Below, piece after piece: positions 1-6,153 of a stretch of DNA of 9,606 bases; within the stretch, counting starts at the first letter, position 1; every line of letters begins with the position of its first letter. The stretch is taken from assembly GCA_016202915.1 (NCBI GenBank), contig JACQNT010000028.1:1-9606 (forward strand). Reading direction: 5' to 3'. The position numbers were made by a program, and so were the translations under genes. The notes under the pieces were generated by a model. That model searched no databases and was not told where the DNA came from. It was given only the letters and a program-made list of their open reading frames with translations. This DNA comes from Acidobacteriota bacterium. Its GTDB lineage: Bacteria > Acidobacteriota > Polarisedimenticolia > Gp22-AA2.

Positions 1-45
1 CACGCCTTCAGGCAGGGGTGAAGCGCGAGAGCTGTTCCTGGCGGG

Positions 46-180
46 CTACCGCGGCAGACAGGCGCAGCGCAGGAGATCCTCGAACCGCGGATCGGCGCGC
101 AGCGGTACCGGCGGGTCGTGCAGGACGGCGTCGGTCAGGCGCGCGGCCTCCTCCTCCCGCGCACCGGGCTCACGCCCTTC
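46..180 (-). pseudogene. Possible C-terminal coding remnant (unidentified)
   Basis: Read on the minus strand, this stretch is open, uses G or C at nearly every third codon position, and ends in TAG at 46-48. The tail contains LRADPRFEDLLR. That resembles the C-terminus of TPR-containing serine/threonine kinases and related regulators in Acidobacteria-like genomes, which often end with an L-R-x-D-P-R-F-x-D-L-L-R-R motif. The match is from memory and short. The frame runs without a stop at least to 204, where it meets the ribosome-binding site of the opposite-strand gene, so there is no room for an intact gene. It could be a decayed remnant or a chance reading frame. Confidence is low. Confidence 0.25.
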
Positions 181-199
181 GTGCCGCCAGGCGCAGGGC

Positions 200-206
200 A
201 AGGAGG
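200..206 (+). promoter_or_regulatory. Ribosome-binding site that sets the start of the methyltransferase-like gene
   Basis: AAGGAGG lies eight bases before GTG 215. An upstream in-frame GTG at 206-208 overlaps the last base of this motif, so it cannot use it. This favours 215 as the start codon. Confidence 0.7.
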
Positions 207-214
207 TGCCTGAG

Positions 215-1321
215 GTGAAAAGGATCCTGAAGCCGGCCGCTTGGGCGTTCTACTTCGTCATCGTCTTCGAAATCCTGTTCATGATCAGTCCGTTCGCCGT
301 GCACTTCTACTCCGCCTACGGGCCGGCGCTGAATCTGTTCCACCGGTGGCCCTCGACGGCATGGCTCACACAGTTCTTCCTCCCGCACTTCTCGCAGACC
401 GACAGCCGGCTGCTGAACGCCCAGGACGAGATCGCAAACGTGATGATCTTCACGGGCGCGACCATTTTCTTCGCGGGAGCGGTCCCCCTCTACTGGGCCA
501 AGCTGCGGAGGCGCGGCGCGGTCATCAGAGGGCTCTACGCCCTCATCCGGCATCCCCAATACGTCGGCCTGGCTGTGGTGGGTCTGGGGACCGTCCTGCT
601 CTGGCCGCGCTTCCTGGTCCTCGTCACCTACGTCACGATGCTCTGCCTGTATGCCGTACTGGCCCGCTGGGAGGAGGAGCGGTGCCTGGCCCGCTTCGGC
701 GAGACCTACAGCGCGTACCAGGCACGGACGGGGATGTTCCTGCCGCGGGCCCTGGCGCAGAGGATTCCCACGATCCTGCCGGTGGAGGGGGTCAGGAGGC
801 TCGTCACGGCCCTGGGGATCTACGCCGCCCTGATCGCGGCAGCCGTGGCGCTCGGGCTCGGGCTGCGCGATCACTCGATTTCGAAGGTCTCGGCCATGTA
901 CACGGAGGAGACGGCAGTGCTCTCGCCCGCGGTCCTGACCGACCAGGAGCTGGGCACCGCGTACGGCATTGCGGCGGCGGATCCCAGGGTCCAGGATGCG
1001 ATCCGGGCCGCGGGCGCATCCAGGTTCCTGGTCTATGTCGTACCCGAGGAGTGGTACCTGCCGGACCTGCCGATCGAGGCGGTGCACGAGCCGGGCGGTC
1101 ATCGGGTCCCGGAGGACTTCGACCGGCGCCGCTACAAGGTCCTCTTCACCCGGGCCCGCACGTTCGCGCCCGAGGCGAGCGGGCGGGCCATCGTCACGGC
1201 CGCCTACGGCCGCGACCCGATCATCCTCGCGAAGGTCGATATCTCGGGCCCGGTCGTCACCGGAATCGAAAGGCCCCCGCCGCACGTTGTCTGGGGCGAT
1301 ATTCCGACCCCCATGTTCTGA
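215..1321 (+). CDS. Isoprenylcysteine carboxyl methyltransferase (ICMT)-family membrane protein with extra C-terminal domain
   Basis: A 368-residue protein from GTG 215, chosen for the AAGGAGG site. Hydrophobic segments lie at about 9-30, 75-95, 117-150 (probably a helical pair) and 197-217. The core carries the family signature: RHPQY at 112-116, followed after two helices by WEEER (152-156) and a RFGETYSAYQ stretch. In ICMT/PEMT-type enzymes these elements bind S-adenosylmethionine and methylate small or lipid-linked substrates in the membrane. The usual prokaryotic member stops soon after this signature. Here a fifth helix is followed by about 150 soluble residues (220-368) that I do not recognise. 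The substrate cannot be told. The next gene begins within about 40 bp on the same strand, so the two are probably co-transcribed. Family assignment is good; enzymatic activity is inferred. Confidence 0.8.
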   Translation: MKRILKPAAWAFYFVIVFEILFMISPFAVHFYSAYGPALNLFHRWPSTAWLTQFFLPHFSQTDSRLLNAQDEIANVMIFTGATIFFAGAVPLYWAKLRRRGAVIRGLYALIRHPQYVGLAVVGLGTVLLWPRFLVLVTYVTMLCLYAVLARWEEERCLARFGETYSAYQARTGMFLPRALAQRIPTILPVEGVRRLVTALGIYAALIAAAVALGLGLRDHSISKVSAMYTEETAVLSPAVLTDQELGTAYGIAAADPRVQDAIRAAGASRFLVYVVPEEWYLPDLPIEAVHEPGGHRVPEDFDRRRYKVLFTRARTFAPEASGRAIVTAAYGRDPIILAKVDISGPVVTGIERPPPHVVWGDIPTPMF

Positions 1322-1360
1322 GCGCACGACGGGTGAGGGGACCCTGCATCCCTGTGCGCA

Positions 1361-1431
1361 ATGCGCGTCGCCCTCCCGTGCAGCGGCACTGCTGATTGCC
1401 GCGAGCCTCCTCCTGGGCGCCTGCGCGCGGG
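1361..1431 (+). other. Lipoprotein signal peptide region with off-frame start codon
   Basis: In the frame of the downstream DUF922 gene, bases 1377-1423 encode a hydrophobic run ending in a textbook lipobox, LLLGAC, with Cys at 1421-1423. No ATG, GTG or TTG precedes it in that frame. ATG 1361 (MRVALP) would supply a perfect N-terminus, but it is one base out of frame; its own frame ends at 1549. Removing one base between about 1364 and 1388 would give MRVALP-AAALLIAASLLLGAC. Either there is a one-base insertion (mutation or sequence error) in the CCCTCCC area, or translation starts at a rare codon such as CTG 1344, which has a GAGGGGA too close upstream. Confidence 0.6.
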
Positions 1432-1457
1432 CGCAGGGTCGATCGGGGGAGGACCGC

Positions 1458-1958
1458 GTGGCGGACACGAAGGAGTACTACGCCGTGTCGGGCGCCTCGG
1501 CGGAGGAGCTGCGCTGGGCGATGGGCCGGCTCGGGCCGATCCGCGATGACGGGAGCCGCTCCGACGCCCTGACGAAGTGGAAGTTCGAGTACACCTACGG
1601 CAGGGAGGAGACCCCCGCCGGCTGCCGCGTGAGCTCCCTGGAGACCGACACCACCATCACCACGGTCCTGCCGCGCTGGACCCCCGGCCGGAGCGTGCCC
1701 GCCGCCCTGGTGCGGAAGTGGGAGGACTACGTCGCCTGCGTGGCGCTCCACGAGAACGGCCACCGGCGGATCTACCTGGACGCCGTGGCCCGCCTCCGGC
1801 GGCGGGTCGAGGCGCTGGGAGACTTCCCGCGCTGCGCCGATCTCGACGTCGCCCTCGAGGCGCTGGCGGAGAACGAGCTGCGGGCCGTCAGGGGCGAGCA
1901 GGCGGGCTACGAGGCGAGAACGGACCACGGCTATGAGCAGTGCGGCCGTTTCCCTTGA
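1458..1958 (+). CDS. DUF922-family predicted Zn-dependent secreted protease
   Basis: The unambiguous part is 166 residues from GTG 1458, which has GGGGAGGA just upstream. Same-frame coding continues upstream into a lipoprotein signal peptide, so the true product is probably about 195 residues and membrane-anchored. HENGH at 98-102 is an HExxH metal-binding and catalytic motif, and YEARTDHG near the C-terminus (151-158) matches the conserved end motif of DUF922 (annotated as secreted Zn-dependent proteases). Three cysteines (C56, C94, C126) fit an extracytoplasmic protein, and a fourth is near the end. The substrate is unknown. It lies about 40 bp behind the ICMT-like gene and is probably co-transcribed. 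The reading frame is clear; the start is uncertain because of the apparent frameshift. Confidence 0.75.
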   Translation: MADTKEYYAVSGASAEELRWAMGRLGPIRDDGSRSDALTKWKFEYTYGREETPAGCRVSSLETDTTITTVLPRWTPGRSVPAALVRKWEDYVACVALHENGHRRIYLDAVARLRRRVEALGDFPRCADLDVALEALAENELRAVRGEQAGYEARTDHGYEQCGRFP

Positions 1959-2058
1959 AGACGGTCGCTCGGCGCCCGGGTGAGGAGGTTCCCTGATCTG
2001 CGGGGCGACGCGGACTACCGGCTGTTCAGCGCGATCGGCGGGTTCAGGTGGTGAGCCG
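1959..2058. other. Convergent intergenic region
   Basis: About 100 bp separate the converging DUF922 and EF-P-like stop codons. The only structure I see is a weak hairpin at 2041-2057 (GGTTCA, five-base loop, TGAGCC, with one G-U pair). It has no T-run on either side, so I do not call a terminator. Confidence 0.35.
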
Positions 2059-2631
2059 CTACCGCCTGCCTTCCCGGACGCGCTCCACGTACCTGCCGCT
2101 CGCGAGGTTGATGCGGACGAGCTCGCCCTCCTTGATGAAGAGCGGGACCAGGACCTCCATGCCGTTCTCGAGCGCCGCGCTCTTCATGGTGCTCGTCTGG
2201 GTGGCGTGCATCGGCTGGGGGGTGGAGGTCACGCGCAGGTCCACGGTCTCGGGGAAGACCACCTTCACCGGCTCCTCGCCCAGGAACTCGACGGGCAGGC
2301 GCATGCCGTCCCTGAGGAAGCGGTGCGCCTCGCCGATCAGGTAGCGCGGGAGCGGCACCTGCTCGAAGTTCTCCCGGTCCATGAAATAGAACTCCTCGCC
2401 CGACTTGTAGGAGAACTCGAGATGCCGCTTGACGAGATCCAGGTCCTCGACCTTCTCCTCGAGGCGGAAGCGGCGGTCGCTCTCCGATCCCGTCCCCAGC
2501 TTGAGGAGCCTCGCGTGCACGGATCCGCCGAGTTTCGCCGTGCCGGCGTGGGCAGTTGCCTCCAGGACCCGGTAGGTTTCGTTCTCCAGGCGGATCACCA
2601 TCCCCGCCCGGAGCTCGGATGCCGTGATCAT
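2059..2631 (-). CDS. efp: Elongation factor P-like protein
   Basis: A 190-residue protein of normal EF-P length. EF-P binds between the ribosomal P and E sites and relieves stalling at polyproline stretches. The three-domain layout is visible: N-terminal KOW-like domain (about 1-63), central OB domain (67-125, with FMDRENFEQV), and C-terminal OB domain (130-188, ending ASGRYVERV, equivalent to the family's SGEYVSRV). The tip loop normally reads PGKG; here the aligned stretch is GTAKLGG, with Lys33 at the position of the modified lysine but different neighbours. Start ATG 2631 begins MITASELRAG, the expected EF-P start. It lies 44 bp downstream of a methyltransferase gene rather than with acc or peptidase genes. 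It could be a paralogue or a lineage variant. The name is secure; the modification state is unknown. Confidence 0.88.
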   Translation of the reverse strand: MITASELRAGMVIRLENETYRVLEATAHAGTAKLGGSVHARLLKLGTGSESDRRFRLEEKVEDLDLVKRHLEFSYKSGEEFYFMDRENFEQVPLPRYLIGEAHRFLRDGMRLPVEFLGEEPVKVVFPETVDLRVTSTPQPMHATQTSTMKSAALENGMEVLVPLFIKEGELVRINLASGRYVERVREGRR

Positions 2632-2653
2632 GCCTGTGATTCCCCTGCCGGCG

Positions 2654-2676
2654 GCCGGCCCGAAGGCCGGGCCGGC
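2654..2676 (-). terminator. GC-rich perfect hairpin between methyltransferase and EF-P-like genes
   Basis: GCCGGCCCG at 2654-2662 and its exact reverse complement CGGGCCGGC at 2668-2676 flank a five-base loop. The stem begins at the TAG stop of the methyltransferase gene. No T-run follows on the minus strand, so it is not a classical intrinsic terminator. It may attenuate read-through or stabilise the upstream mRNA end. Confidence 0.4.
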
Positions 2677-3749
2677 TACGGCCTCGCCTCGTACAGGTTG
2701 TTGAACGGGTTCTCGAGCGGCACGCGCCGCACGCTCTTGAAGCCCGCCTCGGCGCACATCTCGCGCACCTTGCGCTCGTGGAAGCCGACCGTGCCGAGTC
2801 CGGCGCCACCGCCGGCGAGCGACGTGGTCATGCAGTACAGCACGCTGAACCCGTGGAACAGGGCGCCGAGCGGTCCGGCGTTCTCCTCCAGCTTGTCCGA
2901 GCAGTTGATGTCCAGGCAGACGTAGATGCCGTCCGGCCGCAGCGCCTTGCGGATGGCGCGCAGGAGGCCGAGCGGATCCACGGCGTCGTGCACCACGTCG
3001 AAGGTGGTGATGATGTCGTGCTGCTGCGGCAGGCCCTTGACCACGTCCAGGTGGTGGAAGGAAACCCGGCCCGCCACCCCGGCGGCCGCGGCGTTCGCAG
3101 AGGCCCTCTCGACGTTCGGCAGGTACGCGTCGTACCCGGCGAAGCGGGAAACGGGATAGGTCTGGGCCATCTTGATGAGCGCCCGCCCTCGCCCGCAGCC
3201 CACGTCCGCGACGGCGGCGCCCTTCTCCAGCCGAGTCTTCACGTCGGGCATCGCCGGGATCCACTGCTCTGTGAGAAGGTTGTCGAACCAGCCGCGGGTG
3301 AAGCGCTCCATCCCGTCCCACCAGCGCTCGCCGTAGGCCGATGGGGGCACGCCCCCGCCCTTGCGGAAGGAATCGGTCACCTGGTCGAGGACGCCGATGA
3401 GCGGCGGGAACATCTCGAGGACCCCGCCGAAGAAGAACGGCCCTCCCTCCTGGGCCAGCGCCGGCACGTGCTCGGGCGGCAGCGTGAACCGGCGGCTCTT
3501 CGGGTCGTACTGCAGGTAGCCGGCTGTCATCATGCCGCCCTGCCACTCGCGGGCATAGCGCTCATTGATGCCGGTGCGCGCCGCCAGCTCGGCGCTCGTC
3601 GCCGGACCCTTGGCGGCCAGGTCCTTGAACAGGCCCAGCCGGTCGCCGATGGCGGCGAGCAGGGTGGTCATCGTGGCGCTCGTGTCCCCGAGCACCTTGT
3701 GGATGAACTCCTCCGTCTTCTTCGGATCGGGATCGCGCGGGACGGTCAT
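2676..3749 (-). CDS. Winged-helix/SAM-dependent methyltransferase
   Basis: A 357-residue class I methyltransferase. Residues 25-95 form a winged-helix dimerisation domain of the kind found in small-molecule O-methyltransferases and in the mycobacterial Rv2258c-like family. The Rossmann SAM-binding part begins with ADVGCGRGRA (181-190, motif I), has an acidic ribose-contact residue in AGYDAYL (D207), then HLDV (233-236) and TTFDVVHD (248-255), where catalytic or substrate residues usually lie. The C-terminus FENPFNNLYEARP-like tail (about 346-357) fits a closing beta hairpin. Start ATG 3749 has AGGAGG six bases upstream. The substrate is not predictable, and no biosynthetic cluster surrounds it. 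It is transcribed from its own upstream promoter, with EF-P 44 bp downstream behind a hairpin. Confidence 0.85.
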   Translation of the reverse strand: MTVPRDPDPKKTEEFIHKVLGDTSATMTTLLAAIGDRLGLFKDLAAKGPATSAELAARTGINERYAREWQGGMMTAGYLQYDPKSRRFTLPPEHVPALAQEGGPFFFGGVLEMFPPLIGVLDQVTDSFRKGGGVPPSAYGERWWDGMERFTRGWFDNLLTEQWIPAMPDVKTRLEKGAAVADVGCGRGRALIKMAQTYPVSRFAGYDAYLPNVERASANAAAAGVAGRVSFHHLDVVKGLPQQHDIITTFDVVHDAVDPLGLLRAIRKALRPDGIYVCLDINCSDKLEENAGPLGALFHGFSVLYCMTTSLAGGGAGLGTVGFHERKVREMCAEAGFKSVRRVPLENPFNNLYEARP

Positions 3750-4041
3750 GAATCGCCTCCTCGGGTGACCCGCGGCGCCTGTCGGCGAGTCCCTGGTCGG
3801 CAGGCGCGGCCGACCACGGCCGGGCCGAGCGGTCGACAGGACGTGACGCCAGACACCGCAGCAGGGCTCAGGTCAGGCAAATATGTCCTTACGCATACAC
3901 CCGGAACGAGGACCTGTCAAGATTTGGCGGCCCGGAGGGCCCGGTCCAGCGGACCCGGCGGCCGTGTTGACTCGCGCCGGCTCGTTCTGGTAGGGGAAGA
4001 CTCGGGGAACTGCGGCTCCGAACCGGCGGGAGACGGAACCG
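3750..4041. other. Divergent intergenic region with structured leader
   Basis: These 292 bp separate the methyltransferase (minus) from the DUF2235 gene (plus). Besides the promoter described separately, I see GCGCCTG at 3775-3781 and its exact complement at 3801-3807, which lies in the methyltransferase 5' leader. Two adjacent small dyads lie at 3929-3941 (GGCCC/GGGCC) and 3943-3955 (GGTCC/GGACC), between the start regions of the divergent genes. I find no ORF worth calling and no convincing plus-strand promoter. Confidence 0.4.
3892..3920 (-). promoter_or_regulatory. Sigma-70-type promoter for the methyltransferase gene
   Basis: On the minus strand, a perfect TTGACA (-35, 3920 down to 3915) is followed after exactly 17 bp by TATGCG (-10, 3897-3892). 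The -10 matches the consensus at only three of six bases. Transcription would begin near 3885, giving a leader of about 135 bases before ATG 3749. Confidence 0.5.
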
Positions 4042-5136
4042 ATGCGCAAGCGGCTCGTCATCTGCTGCGATGGGACCTGGAACAGGCACGACGATCCCTA
4101 CCCCACCAATGTCTACAAGATCCGCAACCTGGTGCTGCCCGAGGCGCCTGGCGAGGTGCCGCAGGCGGTCTACTACGACCCGGGAGTGGGGACGACGGGC
4201 AACTGGTTCCGTCGCGCCTGGGACGGGGCCACCGGCCGCGGCCTCTCCACGAACGTTCTCCAGGCCTACGGCGCCGTGATCGACAACTACGAGCGCGGCG
4301 ACGAGATCTTTCTCTTCGGCTTCAGCCGGGGAGCTTTCACCGTCCGCAGTCTCGTCGGTCTGATCCGGAAATGCGGCGTCCTGCGGAAGGAGCGCCGCGA
4401 CAGGATCGACGCCGCCTACTCGTTCTACCGCTCGCGGAGCGCCTCCAAGGCCCCGCGAGAGCGCCAGGCCGCGGAGTTCCGCGCCAACTATTCGGTGGAG
4501 GACGTCACGCCCATCCGCTTCATCGGGGTCTGGGACACGGTCGGCTCGCTCGGCAACCCGCTGATGCGTCACAACCACCCGCTCGGCCGCGAGCGCTTCC
4601 ATGACGTGAAGCTCAGCTCGATCGTGGAGCACGCCTACCAGGCGCTCGCCATCGACGAGCACCGCCCGCACTTCGAGCCGGCGGTCTGGAGGCAGCAGCC
4701 GCACGCGACGTCCCAGCGCATGCAACAGGCATGGTTCATCGGGGCCCACTCCGACATCGGCGGCGGCTATCCGCAGCCGGAGCTGTCGCATGTCGCCCTG
4801 AACTGGATCCTGCGGAAGGCCGTGGACGTGGGCCTCGCTGTCGATCCCGACCGCGCCAGGAGGACGCTGGGAGAGCGCCCCGAGTGGATGCCGATCGCGC
4901 ACGGCTCGCACGAGGGGTTCTACCGGCTCTTCCCGGCCCTCGATCGGACGATCGGCCGGCCCCCCGCCGACGGCGAGGAACCCCTGCCGTCAAACGAGTT
5001 GCTCCACTGGACGGTCGTGGCCCGATACAAGCAGGACCTGGGGTACCGTCCCGCGAACCTGGTGGACTACGTCGCGAGGAACAAGGGGGTCCTCGAAGGA
5101 CAACTGGACAACAACCCGTTGCTCGCCCGCCCCTGA
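4042..5136 (+). CDS. DUF2235 (Tle1-like) alpha/beta-hydrolase
   Basis: A 364-residue protein covering the DUF2235 fold, the superfamily containing type VI secretion phospholipase effector Tle1. The N-terminus has LVICCDGTWN (5-14), the family hallmark. The nucleophile elbow is GFSRG at 93-97 (GxSxG, Ser95). VWDTVGSLG (163-171) and FIGAHSDIGGGY (232-243) supply the conserved Asp and His residues. There is no signal peptide or membrane segment, so the protein is cytoplasmic unless exported by a dedicated system. No immunity-like gene, VgrG, Hcp or PAAR gene is in view, and the next gene is convergent. Many bacteria carry stand-alone DUF2235 proteins of unknown role. ATG 4042 begins MRKRLVICCDGTWN, typical for the family. 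Lipase activity is possible but not shown. Confidence 0.87.
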   Translation: MRKRLVICCDGTWNRHDDPYPTNVYKIRNLVLPEAPGEVPQAVYYDPGVGTTGNWFRRAWDGATGRGLSTNVLQAYGAVIDNYERGDEIFLFGFSRGAFTVRSLVGLIRKCGVLRKERRDRIDAAYSFYRSRSASKAPRERQAAEFRANYSVEDVTPIRFIGVWDTVGSLGNPLMRHNHPLGRERFHDVKLSSIVEHAYQALAIDEHRPHFEPAVWRQQPHATSQRMQQAWFIGAHSDIGGGYPQPELSHVALNWILRKAVDVGLAVDPDRARRTLGERPEWMPIAHGSHEGFYRLFPALDRTIGRPPADGEEPLPSNELLHWTVVARYKQDLGYRPANLVDYVARNKGVLEGQLDNNPLLARP

Positions 5137-5145
5137 CCTCGCCGC

Positions 5146-5162
5146 GCCGCCGGCCCGGCGGC
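5146..5162. terminator. GC hairpin between convergent genes
   Basis: GCCGCC and GGCGGC flank a short GGCCC loop inside the 28-bp gap between the convergent stop codons at 5136 and 5165. A symmetrical stem here could serve both genes. There is no clear T-run on either side, so it is a terminator-like hairpin rather than a proven intrinsic terminator. Confidence 0.45.
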
Positions 5163-5164
5163 CG

Positions 5165-6139
5165 TTACTTTGGCGATGCCAGCTCCTCCTCTTTTTCGCG
5201 GAACCGGCGGTAGGTGAAGAAGCCCGAGACGGCCAGGAGCAGCGTCACGGCGGCCGATCCGGCCAGGAACAGGCCCGGTCGGACGATCCTCTCCAGGGCG
5301 AGCCGCTGGTTGGCGTAGTTGGGAAAGGCCAGGCCGAAGAGAAGCACGGCGGGGATCATGTTGATGCTCCCCTCGACGTAGCGGTAGTAGTTGCTCACGA
5401 GCTCAGAGTAGTCCTTCTTGCGCACGGCGCGCTGCCGGATCTTCGACAGGATGGTGGGGCCGCCGCGGCGGCGCTTCAGGATCTGGTCGTAGATCCAGTC
5501 GACGAAAACGAGCCGCTGGATCTGGCTCAGGAGCACCCCGAAGATCACGCTGAAGGCCAGCACGGCGCTGAGATTGTCCGTGAAGACCTCGACGTTCCGC
5601 ACCAGCGATCCGGCGTCCTCCCTGCGGTTCCGGAGGGTCCCGGTGTGCTCCAGGATCTCGTCCACCGCTTCGCGCTGGCTGATCAGGCGGTCGTTCAGCG
5701 AAGCGAGGAGGGTCCGTTGCCCGGAGAGCCGCTCGACCGACGGGCCGTCCCGCGAGGCTCCCCTGGCGGCGAGGTCGATCTGCTTGTCGATCACCTCGAG
5801 CATCGCGGCCAGGTGGGCGGCCTGGCGCCTGGCCAGGGAATAGAGCATCTCTCCGGTGTCCTCCGCCCGCGGGGGCGCCGAGCCCGTCAGCTTCGCGGCC
5901 TCCTCGAGAGGGCCGCGAAACCCGTCCTGCTCCCGGGCCAGATGCTGCTCCTCGTCCTTGATCTCCTGGGCGAGCTCGCTCAGGCGATCGGCCGGCAGGA
6001 CCGAAATTCCGGTCCAGGTTCCGAGGAGCATGACGAACGGAATCGAGAGCGCGAGCCCCGCCCCCACGTCTGTCACCACCTTCCCGAGGTTCGCGTTATC
6101 GACGAGCTTGACGAGGATTTCGGGCACGTTCAGGGCCAT
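5165..6139 (-). CDS. Four-helix membrane protein of unknown function
   Basis: A 324-residue protein I do not recognise. Start ATG 6139 is chosen because GGGAGG lies eight bases upstream. Predicted membrane segments are at about 24-46, 190-213, 258-274 and 288-309. Between the first two is a long polar, charged region (50-185) with coiled-coil-like stretches rich in Leu, Glu, Gln and Arg, for example LSELAQEIKDEEQHLAREQ. A second basic loop (222-250) joins helices two and three, and the C-terminus is highly charged. The architecture suggests a membrane scaffold or sensor with a cytoplasmic or periplasmic helical domain, but no catalytic motif is visible. It starts 14 bp after the PHP hydrolase stop, with its ribosome-binding site touching that stop codon, so translation is probably coupled. 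Confidence 0.7.
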   Translation of the reverse strand: MALNVPEILVKLVDNANLGKVVTDVGAGLALSIPFVMLLGTWTGISVLPADRLSELAQEIKDEEQHLAREQDGFRGPLEEAAKLTGSAPPRAEDTGEMLYSLARRQAAHLAAMLEVIDKQIDLAARGASRDGPSVERLSGQRTLLASLNDRLISQREAVDEILEHTGTLRNRREDAGSLVRNVEVFTDNLSAVLAFSVIFGVLLSQIQRLVFVDWIYDQILKRRRGGPTILSKIRQRAVRKKDYSELVSNYYRYVEGSINMIPAVLLFGLAFPNYANQRLALERIVRPGLFLAGSAAVTLLLAVSGFFTYRRFREKEEELASPK

Positions 6140-6147
6140 GGCCGTTT

Positions 6148-6153
6148 CCTCCC
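6148..6153 (-). promoter_or_regulatory. Ribosome-binding site adjoining the PHP stop codon
   Basis: On the minus strand GGGAGG lies immediately after the TAA stop of the PHP gene (6154-6156) and eight bases before ATG 6139. It decides the start of the membrane-protein gene over an upstream alternative at 6172, and indicates one mRNA for both genes. Confidence 0.65.

Noticed and set aside
170..1468. A 432-codon open frame on the minus strand
   Set aside because: It lies opposite the ICMT-like gene, its translation is Arg/Gly/Pro/Asp-rich without domain motifs, and the plus strand shows clear family signatures. It is an artefact of high GC.
2632..3546. N-terminal extension of the EF-P frame into the methyltransferase region
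   Set aside because: EF-P has a clear ATG at 2631 giving normal length and start; the upstream frame is a shadow of the methyltransferase.
3967..3996. TTGACT at 3967-3972 as a plus-strand promoter for the DUF2235 gene
   Set aside because: No acceptable -10 is found at 16-18 bp; the candidates GTAGGG and TAGGGG match the consensus poorly.
2778..4604. A 608-codon plus-strand open frame
   Set aside because: It spans the methyltransferase gene in antisense, the promoter region and part of the DUF2235 gene. Composition is shadow-like, and the genes it overlaps are well supported.
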